From contig QEOQ01000206.1 in NCBI GenBank assembly GCA_010279815.1, forward strand, positions 818,185-882,184: DNA of 64,000 nt, in the 5' to 3' direction. This document shows, in pieces, positions 23,301 to 34,300 of this stretch. This DNA is from Brachionus plicatilis (lineage: Eukaryota; Rotifera; Eurotatoria; Ploima; Brachionidae). The notes beneath the pieces are model-generated. The model saw only the letters and a program-made list of their open reading frames with translations, made no database searches and had not been told where the DNA came from. A program made the position numbers and the translations under genes. Within the stretch, counting starts at the first letter, position 1. Every line of letters starts with the position of its first letter.

Positions 23301-26027
23301 TATAAGTGCCAAAGCTTAAGTCCTGAAGGACCAAAACATGTTCTGTAAATTGTAGCAATTGATACATCCTCTGTACCATCACTTAAAGTTGAGTTGGATT
23401 TTAACATAATATAATATCTCAAATTTAAAATTTTCTAAGTTTTGTAAATTTATTGCAGAGTTTTGCAGAATCAGTATTTTGGTGGTACAAAGGATGTATC
23501 AGTTGCTACAATTTACAGAACATGTTTTGGTCCTTCAGAACATGAGCTTTGGCACTTTTAATATTTTGCTTTTGTTCTTTGTACCAAGATTCACAATGCT
23601 CATGTGATCATAAACATGAACTTTAAGTTTTCCATAAAAGAGTGGTACATTTTGATATAACTTATATAATTTTTTAATAAATTTTAATATTTATGTTCTA
23701 ATTTTTTTAAATCTTAGATGTCCATTGCTAAAAACAAAAAGAAATGTAAATCAACTAACTGATCAAAACAATTTAAACTTCTATATTCAGCACTACATTT
23801 TATTCAATTCACCAGTTCATAATTCAATAAAATTTTCAGCTCGTAATTCAAAAAACAATAAAATTTTATTTAAAATAAATTTTTTTTCCTAAAGTAAATG
23901 AACTTAGAAAACATTTGACAAATACAAATTTTGACCTCGATGTTGAATTTATTGATGGCTACATTACTAATGAAAATGGAACCCAGAGTAATATTTAATA
24001 AAATATAAAAAACCTGTGTTAGAATTCTTTCAAAGTTCGTCTCGAAAACTCATGCTTACTATATGAAAACTTAGATATTTGCCAAAACAATGGAGTCTGT
24101 GTAGTAATGCCAAATGGATTACCAGCCTGCTCGTAATTTTTTTTAAAATTTTTTCAACCTAATCTATTTTTATTATAAAGATGTATGTATCTTGATGAAA
24201 GTCATTTTTGGACCGGAAATTTTTGTACAATCAAATCGGAACGGTCTTACGATCCAGATAAAATCAAGCTTATAGCATCTGTAACTGCACTAGGTAAAAC
24301 TATTTTTCCAGTAAAATAAAATTTGTTATTTTAAAATTGTATTTCTAGGTGGATTTGTGGTTTTGTCACTGTTGGTTTTGCTTATAATTGCACTGTGTCA
24401 AAAAAAATGCAAAAAGAAATCAAAAAAGTATGTTATTTACTTAGAATATATTTTATTGCTTATTTTTAATTCTTGAAAATTGCATGATGAATCAATCGCT
24501 ATTTTTTGCTTAATTTTTATGTTTTTAACAATTGCTTCTGCATTAGAAAAGAATCCCCGAACTAAAAAAGGAAACCCTTTAAAAAACATCAAATAATAAC
24601 AATTTTTCACGAATTAAAATTTAATTTTAACAACTAACAATAGGAGAAAAGAAAAATTAAAAAAATAATTTTCAGGTGTACGTCAGTGCTTTTATCTAGT
24701 TCGGCGTCGAGCTATTTGAGTAGTTCTACTAATCAAAAATTGAATCAATCGTACCAAAAAGAGCCAAGTTTTTCGGGTGAAAATTCTCAATCTTACACCA
24801 AACTGGGCTATGAATCGACTGAATACATGAGTGTGGTAGGCTCGTGTGGTCAGACAACTCCTCCGCCAGCAATGCTAGCTGAGGCAACAATCGACTTGAG
24901 ATACTGTTTTTCGGCAAGAAATTCAGTGGCCAACGATCGCTCGTCCTCTTCCGCCTCATCGACAGAAATTTACTCCGATCTGGAAGAAAAAAGACTGATT
25001 AAACCAACGGGTCTTGTTTGTCTGACCGATGGGTCATCAACCAGTTACAAAGTTGTAAAAGACAAAAACTACCAACAAAGCAATCAAGCTTTCAAATATC
25101 CCGTTTATCAATTAAAGTATAAAATAAAAAAATGTTTTTTTTTTTATTATTGTCAACTCGTATCATTTTATGACTCTTAAAGCCTTAAAATGTTTTAGTT
25201 GAATGTTAGGTTAGGTTTAGTTCTTTAAATGCTTTTTTGATTTGCATGGGCATGAAATTTTTTTAATTAGTTTGATTTTTTTTTAATTCAAAAATTTAAT
25301 TTTATTTGTTAGAAAAAGTTCTCCTGAAATTTCAAATATAACTTACAATGCCAGCAGTAATGACACATCGATAATATCCAATTTGAACCAGACATCATCT
25401 ACAAGTCGCTCTAATAGTCAAGTTGATGAGCAAATTGTGAATAAGCTGGCTTATCCACGCGAAATAACCATATTTTCAACACCAATTAAGACAAAATTTA
25501 AGGCCAAAACAAAAGAAAAATCTAAAAATGTCCAAAAAAATTTTAACATTGACCACTTGAATAAGTCACATGTGAATTATGGTTATAACATGAGCCTTAG
25601 CGATGAACCATTTTATTTAGATAAGCAAAAAAGCGAGCTTAAAGCAACCAATTCGACAAACGAACAAACCAACTTGGCAAATGTTCGCCGTGATAGTTCC
25701 CAGCTTCTTCCCCATTCTATGGAAAAGCATTTAGTTAAAAACTTGCAGAATTTATCAGTAGATGCTGTTTCGACTGTTTGTTCATCGACTGAGTACAACT
25801 ATGACAACAATAATCACTATTTAAAATCTAAAGAATATCACCCAGTCAACGATTATAATCTCAGAGATGAAGATGCATGGGTTCCTATTTTGGTACTAGC
25901 TGAAGAACAAGTAGATTTAGAAAAAAAATTAATTATCTTTTATTCTAAGCTTTTTTTATTCTAGATCAAAAAATATGAAGCTGAAAAGCTCCACGATTCG
26001 AATCTAACTGAGTCTTATATGTTTTAG
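20342..26027 (+). CDS. Single-pass membrane protein: Reeler-like domain, Ser/Thr stalk, EGF-like domain, cytoplasmic tail
   Basis: Spliced model of 913 aa. Exons: 20342-20669, 20725-20876, 21305-21390, 21454-22020, 23718-23842, 23895-23987, 24036-24132, 24181-24293, 24349-24427, 24676-25116, 25313-25910, 25965-26027; phases close. N-terminal signal peptide (about 1-24). Residues about 105-212 (LWYLLVAKNSC, VVGSWRL, TIYCYNR, VFGHRNKRQDHIFEQIW, VYFVVAVF) follow the layout of a Reeler domain, a moderate call. A Ser/Thr-rich mucin-like stretch lies at about 250-290. A six-cysteine EGF-like module spans C457-C498 (C-x8-C-x5-C-x9-C-x-C-x13-C). The transmembrane helix (about 513-535) is followed by a basic stop-transfer and a roughly 370-aa Ser/Asn-rich tail with scattered tyrosines. 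This suggests an adhesion molecule or receptor at the cell surface. No named orthologue recognised. Confidence 0.75.
22125..22195. repeat. Short perfect-stem hairpin in intron 4
   Basis: Arms of about 27 bases (ATTTATTTTTATCTAGA followed by TTTAAAGTT, and its complement) flank a loop of about 10 bases, inside the 1.7-kb intron of the Reeler/EGF gene. The stem has a single mismatch. It may be a remnant of a small foldback element. Confidence 0.7.
23247..23612. mobile_element. Small foldback element in intron 4
   Basis: The left arm (about 23249-23378) and the inverted right arm (about 23482-23611) share GCATTGTGAA, AAGTGCCAAAGCT, the 20-base block CTGAAGGACCAAAACATGTT, CTGTAAATTGTAGCAA and TGATACATCCT. 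Arms are about 130 bases and the centre about 100. No coding capacity. The GCATTGTGAA block near the outer end also occurs near the outer end of the foldback at 10605-11492, hinting at a shared family. Confidence 0.8.
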
Positions 26028-26372
26028 GCCAATTTGAAATCTTAAGACGTTTTTAAGGATAATTTGTAAATTATTTTTTTGATTTTTTCTTGGATTGTTG
26101 ATATTTTAGTCATTTTCTCTAATTTTAAATGATTTAATAAAATAAAATTAAATTAAATTTTTTTAAACTCTGAATGTAAATACTTTCTTTTTTTGGGAGT
26201 AAAGTAACCCAAGTGAAAAATCCTGGTAAATAAGCCAAATAATTTTTTCTATTAAAATGAGTTTTTGCCTAATTTTTCAGATAGATTTCTTGTAGATAAT
26301 TGTCTTTTTTAGTAGATAATTTAATTAACAGATAAATGTTTTTTTGAAGTATGTATATTTGTATATCTGTAC

Positions 26373-26420
26373 CGAGCTAAAGCTCCTTCAGAATAAATAA
26401 AAAAAAAAAAAATAAAAAAT
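26373..26420 (+). repeat. Copy of a dispersed GAGCTAAAGCTCCTTCA tail repeat
   Basis: GAGCTAAAGCTCCTTCAGAA followed by an A-rich tail. Related copies, also followed by A-rich DNA, occur at about 29530 and 32628. The hairpin-forming GAGCT..AGCTC plus A-rich tail resembles the 3' end of a SINE or LINE. Confidence 0.55.
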
Positions 26421-26756
26421 AAAAAATTAAAATAAAGTTAAAATAATATAACTTAAAAAGTAGATAAATATTAAAATTAAAATTAAATAAATTTTGAAAG
26501 AGAGCAACAGAATACATATTTTAAATATTTGATTTGAAGTAGATTTTCATTTTATTTAGTAGATAAATGTTTTTCTCAAAAGATATTTGTCTTTTATGGG
26601 TTAGATTTTGAAAACTGTGAACTCTAAAACTTAATTAACACTTATTTTTGGTTTCTAATTAATTAATTCATTAACTAAAATTGATTAAAAATAAATAAAT
26701 AAAATTTGTAATTGAAATAAATATAAATTATATAGAGCCAATATTTATCGGACTAG

Positions 26757-27955
26757 TTTTTCGTTAGGAGATAAATATTTTTTTTAGTGTATAATTTTAT
26801 TTATAAAAAGGAGATAAAAAAATAAGTGGATAAATTATTTTTGTAGGAGATAAATATAAACTAAAATTGATAATTATTTTCAAAGGTAGATAATTAATTT
26901 GTGAAGTAGATATTTATCATATAAGTGTTTATTTTTTGATTTTTGACAATTTGACTTAAATGTATCAATTTCAATTAAATTAATTTCTTAATTGAGTAAA
27001 TAATCAGCTTGTTACATAATTTATATAAAAATGAATTCCTTGAAACTGCTTGAAAATTAAACTTTGAAATAAATAAAATTTTAACTTTAAATCTGATTAA
27101 AAAAAATGTCTGAAGCCTCTTCAACTTCTGTTCTTTTATCGGTCAATAATCAAGAAAATCAACTTGATAATACTGATAATGATGTTGAAGAGATAGAGCA
27201 AGTGCAATCGAAACGTGGTTCAAACACAGTCTACGACGAATACGCAACTTATTCCAACTTTGCCGAATTTGTTGAATCACTTGAAGGTGGTCAGATCGAC
27301 GGAAATAGATGGGCAAAAAAGGCAAAAAGAGTCACAAAAGAAGGTGAAAAGCAATTTTACAAATGTTCGTCGTGTTCCAAAAAAATGTTTTCGCTTAAGC
27401 TTCGCACAAGTCAAGACGTTAAAGTCTGTATTGAAGATTGTCTTCACTTGCATACCGACGGACCATCAAAAGAATTTTGGGAAAAAAGCAAAAACCGAGT
27501 CGTAGAAATGTACCAAAAAGAGGGCAAAAAACCGAAAGAAATCTCGCGATGGTTACGTCTTCATTTATCGGAAGGCTTTGTAGAGATTTCACAAACTCAA
27601 ATTACAAATCTCATCCAAAGAGTAAAAAAACATGATGAACCGACGATGACAGTTGAGATGCTGAAAAACAAGTCGAAAATAATATTCAAGTTTCTGAGAA
27701 ACGTAAACGCGGAAGACCAAAAAAATCAAGCAATGAAAACGAGCAATTGTCAAAAAGAGTAAGAAAATAAGTGTTAATTACTTTGTTTGTATTTTTTTTT
27801 TGTATTTTATTTTTGTAATTTTTTTTATTAATTGTCTCTTCTTAAAAAATAAATATATTCTGCAAAAAATGTTTATACACTTTTATTTTTTTTTTATCTA
27901 CTTTTTATGAATTAAATTATACACTAAAAAAAATATTTATCTCCTAACAAAAAAT
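26757..27955. mobile_element. DNA transposon with about 65-base terminal inverted repeats, MULE-like
   Basis: The left terminus (26757-26820) and the inverted right terminus (27891-27955) share GTTAGGAGATAAATATTTTT, then TTTAGTGTATAATTT and a diverging inner part ending in AAAAAG.AGATAAAA. They bracket one ORF (27106-27762) that encodes a zinc-finger protein but no DDE catalytic core. The element of about 1.2 kb is therefore non-autonomous as it stands. Further GTAGATAA motifs and a second, outer pair of inverted sequences lie outside (26288 and 28395), so the true ends could be wider. The MULE assignment rests on the type of zinc finger and the long repeats only. Confidence 0.7.
27106..27770 (+). 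pseudogene. Transposon-encoded zinc-finger protein with a probable frameshift before an AT-hook
   Basis: The open frame (27106-27762, 218 aa) has an acidic N-terminus and then a WRKY/FLYWCH-like zinc finger: a Trp at residue 69, FYKCSSC (C87, C90) and HLH (H114, H116). A helical region follows (about 120-180; EFWEKSK, KKPKEISRWLRL), of the sort found before the catalytic core in MULE transposases. The last 40 residues look unlike protein. In the +2 frame from about 27655 the sequence instead reads DAEKQVENN, then EKRKRGRPKK, an AT-hook with basic signal, ending at a TAA at 27770. One lost base near 27656 explains this. It could also be an assembly error. No DDE motifs follow. Expected role: DNA binding for the transposon, or a domesticated regulator. 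Confidence 0.7.
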
Positions 27956-27969
27956 ATACTCATATTTAT

Positions 27970-28257
27970 CTTAGACTATTCTTTTCCTTGCTTAAATTCA
28001 TTTTCAGAAAATAATATAAAAAAACTACAAGCAATTCAGAATACAGCAGTCAGGTCTATTCTTAAGTTAAAATATGATACTCCCTCCAACATCGTGCATC
28101 ATGAGGCTTTTAATAAACTAAAATAACTAACAGTCTCGAATCGGCTTTTTGAATTGAGTGAGAGATATGTTGGGACAGGACTGAGTCATTCTATTCCATT
28201 GGTTGAAAGACTGGTGAAGGAATACAAAGGAGCGAAATTATCAAAAAAAAAGTCGTA
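27970..28257 (+). mobile_element. 3' fragment of the same LINE family as 1-1152
   Basis: The plus strand reads SFSENNIKKL, then 29 codons absent from the copy at the window's left end (including IQNTAVRSILKLKYD and IVHHEAFNKL), a stop (TAA), and then LTVSNRLFELSERYVGTGLS and HSIPLVERLVKEYK, matching the other copy almost base for base. Similarity stops abruptly at about 28229. The fragment lies 15 bases beyond the right inverted repeat of the transposon at 26757-27955 and inside its outer repeat field. It is 5'-truncated and lacks the 3' end of the family. Confidence 0.85.
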
Positions 28258-28391
28258 ATTGATTTTATATCTTTTTTATATTAATTGTCTTTTTGCTAAT
28301 AATGATTATCTTTTCTAAACAACTTTTATCTATTTTTATTCAAATAAAATATCTATAAAATATCTACTAAAAAAAATTATCTACGACTAGA

Positions 28392-30402
28392 AAATATATC
28401 CTTTCAGTAAATGATACTTTTAAAATTAGATCAATATCCATCTAAATATGTCCGGAAGATACGGCATGCAATTAGCGTGGGATAAAATGTAATTATTCTT
28501 TAAAATTTTATTCTGAAAAAAAGGAAATTATGAGTGAATTTGCAACAAATTACATTTCTTTTTTCTTTCAAATTAAAATTAAAAATTGAAAAAGTTAAAT
28601 AAAAATAAAATACAATGATTAAAAATTTTATGTTTCAAATAAAAAAATAACTGTTTTTTGTGTGCTGAATGTGAAATTAAAGCTAAAACTTCAATTTTAG
28701 CAACGAATCAAAAACATATAAAAAATTATTAAAATTTCTTTTTTATGAGGTGATTAAAAATCAAAATTTTGTATATAACCCGTTCATTATCTCTGGCGAT
28801 GTCGATTAAATAATCATTTTCTCTGAACGGTTTTTAACCGAATCATCAAATAAAAAATAACAAAAATCATAATTTAAATTGTTAGATAGAAATTTAAATA
28901 GATTAAATTGTTAAGGTCCTGTATTTTCACAACTTAACTTTGACTAAAATAAGAAATTCAATCAGACTTTTTGACATCCACAGATTCGTTAAAACACTAA
29001 AATTTCTTTTTAATAAATTACATTTTTTAAATTATGTCTTATAATGATTAAAATTTACTAATAAAATAATTGTAGTATTTAAGTAGATTAAAAGCAATGT
29101 ACATCACGATTTAATTCTTAATAATTCATTGTAACCAAAAATCTTCCTTAATCTAATATAAACTTTAAAATCGATCTTTACAAACATTTTAAACCATTAC
29201 AATCGAAGTTTAAATCATAGTCAAGTATATCATAGCTTTAAAACACTTGAAGCAGAGAATTTCTCTCGTTTTTTTTAAATTGAAAAAAAAATTAATTTAT
29301 GAGTAACTGGGAAAAATATTGATTGCTTACACTCATATAAAAAAGAGTGAGATTTTTTTTAAATGATAAATTAAACTTTTTTTGAAATTTGATAACAATT
29401 GAAAAAAAAATAAATGGCAAAAAAACTAAGTCTGCTTTTTTAACAAAAATAAAATCAATTAATTATTTATTTATTTGTCAATATTTATCAAGTCTGCTGT
29501 AGCTTTTATTGTTATTATTATTATTATTATTAAGTTAAAGCTCCTTCAAATTAAAGAAGAATAAATACAATAAAAGTAAAAATTAAAACAAAAAAAGATA
29601 GATAGTGGGACCTGATCTAGGTCGTTTCAACAATCTAATTTTAAAAAGCCTGCCTAACGAGACCTGATTTAAAATATCAACTTTTAAACATAAGATTGGA
29701 ACAAACTAAATTTTATAATGCTTTGAGTAATAAATAATAATAAACCTGAGTTGGATAGCTTTTATTATTTGACTTTGTTCTTTTTTAAAATATGACAATT
29801 TGTCGAAGCCTTCTAAATGTGTACAAAATCAACGAAAATGCAAAACTGAAAAATAAGAAATTATACTATAAATATAAATGCAGATTATTCGCAGAATTCG
29901 CTGATTATTACTGCATTATATGTTGCATCTTGATTCACTGATTGAGAAAATTTTTAAATACTTGATAAATAATAATTACATTTATTTATTTAATTTTTTT
30001 TTGCTGAATTTCACAATGCTCCTATAGTTTATTTAATTTTTTTAAATAGAAAACTTTGCAGTAAAATTAGTTTATTAGATCATAAAAATCAGAATTAAAT
30101 TAAAATGTTGTATTTTAAAAGGAAAAAATATAATCAACATACTAAATGGAATTTTTAAAATTGAACGAAAGCTTTAATTATGTGAAATAAGTAACACGAA
30201 CCAAAAATTTTTTATTCAATTAATTTTTTAAATTTTGTCAAGAGCTTAACAAAATTTTAAACAAAACCTGTTGGGTTTCACTTCTAATACTTAAAATAAA
30301 TTATAAAATCAAAATTAAAATCTTAAGCAAAAGCTAATTCCTTAATGCATAATTGTCAAAAAAAAAATTTAAATTAATAAATAATCAAGATAAATTTAAA
30401 AA
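28392..30402. other. Intergenic, no gene seen
   Basis: A/T-rich spacer before the PLAC8-type gene. It holds a TTA microsatellite (about 29505-29533) joined to a copy of the AAAGCTCCTTCA tail repeat, and a lone TTTCACAATGCTCC at about 30008, which resembles the outer end of the foldback elements described elsewhere in the window. No ORF of interest. Confidence 0.5.
29505..29575 (+). repeat. TTA microsatellite plus dispersed tail repeat
   Basis: About eight TTA/TTG units followed directly by AAGTTAAAGCTCCTTCAAAT and an A-rich stretch. A microsatellite at the border of a retroelement 3' tail is common for LINEs and SINEs. Confidence 0.65.
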
Positions 30403-30898
30403 ATGGAAGCTATTCGAACTAATTACAATTATGAGCAACCTCATCCAGGAAGGTAATTACTTGTTAGTTGTATTCTTTTGTATTCTTCCATTTTTTCTTA
30501 AGGGTAATAGTCACTGAACCAAAAGGAAACGCGTGGGAATACGAAAACGAATGGACTCAAACTTTGTTTGATTGCTGCACAAACGCTAAAATTTGTTTTT
30601 GTAAAAAAATTAATTATTTAAATTAAAAATTTATCTGTTCATAATCATTTAAGGTGCTTTTGTTTGTCCGTGGTGTTTTTGGTGCGAATGTAAGTTTAAA
30701 ACCTTCTCAATCATCCTTTGCTAATTTAACTTAGTATTTTCGAGAACGGGAGAATGTTTGTGTACACCGATTTTTGTGCCTTTAGCTCTGTTGGCTCTAA
30801 GATCAAAGCTTCGAACCGGATTTAGAATTAAAGGAACAGTTGCCAATGATTGTGTTCTTTCAACTTTTTGTGCACCATGTGTAACCCTACAATTGTAA
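30403..30898 (+). CDS. PLAC8/cornifelin-family cysteine-rich protein
   Basis: Small PLAC8-domain protein of 115 aa from four exons: 30403-30452, 30503-30600, 30654-30689, 30735-30898, phases closing at a TAA. The domain starts with WTQTLFDCCTNAKIC, followed by a Cys/Trp-rich membrane-associated segment (CAFVCPWCFWC) and RTGECLCTPIF, then the LRSKLRTGFRIKG block and the final DCVLSTFCAPCVTLQL; the spacing of cysteines matches the family. PLAC8 proteins are placed at membranes and have been tied to cell size, metal transport and immune roles, so a specific function cannot be set. The Met at 30403 is the only in-frame start. Next downstream on the same strand is CFAP251, 416 bases away; no link in function is implied. 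Confidence 0.85.
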
Positions 30899-31314
30899 CT
30901 TTATAAAATCTTAGATTTAATTAAAAATAATTTTTTTAAATTTGTCAAAAAATGAAGATACAATGAACTGAATGCACAAGGACTTTAAGCTTTTTGGTTA
31001 ATATGCCTAAAAAATGATCGAAATTACCAACATTGTTTTGAAATAAAATTGTTAATCTATTAAATTTTTTGATCTAAATAAAAGATTGAAAACTACTTTT
31101 ATCTTTAATTATAAATGTTGGTTCGAAATTAAATGATAGGCTTTTGCCGGCAGACCGAAAATTGTAAGTTAAATTTGACTTTTTGTTGTTGGGTTTCCAT
31201 AGCAACTAAAATATTCATCAAATCTATAATATGTTTAAATTTATAAATTTAAACTTTTTAAAATCAATCAAAATAAAATTAATAGCTTAAATTAATTTTC
31301 TGTACGATAAAAAG

Positions 31315-34300
31315 ATGGAAAGTGAGTCCAATATTCCAAGGGCACCAACTCCCATCCCCATGATGCAATTTAATGAAAACACCAAAAAAGACCAAAATGA
31401 AACAAATCACAATTTAACAGCTTTGGTAAATTGATATTAGATAATTATGAAAAATTATTTATTTTTAACATAAGAACTTGTCATGGTGTTTTGGATACAA
31501 CAAGAATATTGGAATACAAAATTTATGCATTAATGAAAGCAAAAAATTGTTTTTTGCATCATCTCATATTGGGGTGGTCAACGATTTTGCTTCCAATGAA
31601 CAAAAACTACTTCAAGGCCATGTAATTAAAAAAATATTAGAAATCAAAAAATATATTTTTTTTAAATAAAGAGAAATTCCATCAGCTGTTGTGCTGTGAG
31701 CGAAGACAAAAGATGGTTAGTGACTGCAGATGCCGGAAATGATAGCACCATTATCGTGTGGGATTTAAATTCCTAGTAATTTAATTTTGAAACAAAATAA
31801 ATTTTAAGAATAATTTGCTTTTTATCAACAGTGTTCCAGTTCAAACTTACTTCAACTCTCATTTGGAAGGAACATTAAGTGTGGCTATCACACCTGATTC
31901 AAAATATCTAGCTTCTATAAGTGCTCAATACCCACAAGTCTTAGCTGTTTGGGAATGGACAACAGACAGCGAAGTTCCAATATGTACAGCAGAATTGGAC
32001 CCGGAATATGGTCCGCAATCAAACATAAGATTCAATTTGGAAAATACATTTCAAATTGTAACAAATAGCTATTCACAAACTATTTTTTATGAATGGAGCT
32101 TTGACCAAGGTTTTGTTTATTATGCTCCTGTGTTGAATGACACTGTAAGTTAATTTTCTTCCAAAAAAATAAACTAGTATTTATTTTTAATATAAGACAT
32201 TTAACAAACCGGTCGGAAGATTAACTCAATCTATTTTTCAGCTCAACAGTTCAAGAGCTTTATCTGCAACTTCGCTGGGAAATATTGTTGTATGGGAGAC
32301 TGCAGATACTAAGGGAGCCAGCAAGGCAAACAAAAAAGCCTTTAAACTCTTCAAATTTCAAGATAAAGCAATCAATGTTCTTAAATTGATGAATGAGTAT
32401 TACATTTTAAAGGGTCTACCCTACTAGTACCCTCAATTATCTTTTTAGCATCCTTAAAAATGTTTTGGCTTACATTTAATTGATAAAAATTTTTTATAAG
32501 TATTTTAATAATTCTATTGGTGGAATTTATTTTAACTATCAGTATCTGATGATCAGCAGGTTAATGAAAGTATTAGAATTTTAATTTAAAAGCGGGTATT
32601 TATTTTTTTATTTGTTTATCGGTGACGAGCTATAGATCCTTCAAATAAACAAAAAAATTCAAAATTAAATAAAGTTAAATATAAAGTAAAATATGAAAAA
32701 AATTAAAAAGATCTAAGAAAATATAAAAGAGTGACAGCTTACACATGTTTGAATATTTTATATTTCAGGTAGAATAAGAAAAAATACTAAGCGAGCCATA
32801 ATTCAATTCAAGCTATTAGGAATCGTTATTTGGAAATGAAAAAGATTTATCCAAATTTGACTTTGTTGAATGTGAAAAAACATAGTTTTCAGTATAAAAA
32901 TTAAAAAAAAAGAAAGTAAATGCGTTGGAATACATTTTATTAATTCAAAGAGCATTTTTAGTTTGAATAGTTAGCTTTATGTCTCAAAGTGTACCATAGC
33001 CAGAAGGTAAAAATTACATATTTCCTAAAAAAAACATACATATATAATATATTGGTTATTTTTTTATTTATTACATTATTTTTCCAATCAATTCCAGATA
33101 CTTCCCACCAAAACAATTTTTGAACGATTATAATACTTTTTTATATAAATACTGATCAAAAAAACTTAAAAACACTAGTAAAATTTATTTTAAGATACTA
33201 AACTAAACAACTCCCAAAAAGTTCAAATCCGGACTTTTTTTTTAAATTTTCATGCAATTTTAGCATAAATTTCTTCACAATTCTTCTTCAGTATTCAAAA
33301 TTTTAAAGCCTGGACTTGGACTTTGGAAAGAAAATTTTAAAAAAAGTCCGGGCTTAGACTTTTTTTGTGAAAAAAAAAATTTTTTGTTCGGACTTTTGAA
33401 AAAAAAAGTCTGGACTTGGACTTGACTTGAGACTTTTTTCTATTTTTTTTAAATAAAAAAGATTTAAATTTTTAGGAATCATTAAAAAACTTTGAATATT
33501 TACTTTTTACAAAAGCTCTAAATTGTAAGAAATAGTATCCTTATCATCTTTAATACTAAAATCTAGGATAAAATTAAAGACTGACTTTTTAGAATTTTTA
33601 GAAATATTTTTATAAATTTCTAAAAATTCTATCAAGTTTTAAAAAATATTTTGAAATTTTTTTATTTTTAATTAAGACTCCAAAAAAGCATGATGAACAT
33701 TGTTAAGAGTGTTTAAAGTATAAAGTGGATGCTAATTTCTAATGATGTACCGGAAAGATTTTTGAGGATGCTGAAACAGTTATTTCAATTTGAAATTATA
33801 TTTTTTCTTATTTTCTTAATTAATTAGATTTATCGTAATTGGCGATTCAGAAGGGCATGTAAAATTTGTTGATCAACAACTGCATATTTTAATGTGGTTT
33901 AAGCATTTTAATCTTGGGCCTATTAATTCTTTGTCGTTTTCTCAAACAACAAAAGACTTTAAACCGTAGGACTTGGAATAAATCTTTGTTAGTCCTTGAA
34001 TTTTTTTTTGTAAAGAACCATAGACTTTTCGGTTGTTGACAATGATGCTACAATTGAATATGAAAAGTTTGTCTGCAAAGATTTTATTATAGGGGCAACA
34101 ACTGGTGTTGTAGGTCACATAACTCAATCTGGTAGTAAAATTGATGTAAATTTCTCGGAAATAAATCCAAAAAAATATATTTAAAAAATTTGATATTTTA
34201 GATTATCAGCAAAGCGTCGGATAATTCAGTTATTGCATTGGACACCCATCCTTCATTGTAATTAATCAGTGTAATTTTAAAAAAATTTATTTTTCTTTTA

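Larger units (their letters stand above)
26288..28395. repeat. Mirror-arranged GTAGATAA subterminal repeat field
   Basis: Between 26288 and 26960 there are about a dozen short motifs of the form (A)G(T/G)AGATAA(A/T), nearly all in the same direction. From 27891 to 28391 the same motif occurs inverted (TTATCTAC, TTATCTCC) about six times. The outermost pair, TGTAGATAATTGTCTTTTTT at about 26291 and the inverted sequence ending near 28391, aligns over about 40 bases. Such inward-pointing repeats are typical of transposase-binding arrays at transposon ends. Confidence 0.6.

Noticed and set aside
24729..24959. 76-codon minus-strand ORF
   Set aside because: Antisense to the cytoplasmic-tail exon of the Reeler/EGF gene.
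27143..27635. Alternative-frame ORFs over the transposon gene (minus 60 codons; plus 96 and 65 codons)
   Set aside because: Overlap the zinc-finger frame, which has the recognisable Cys/His pattern. Only the +2 frame after 27655 looks like real coding.
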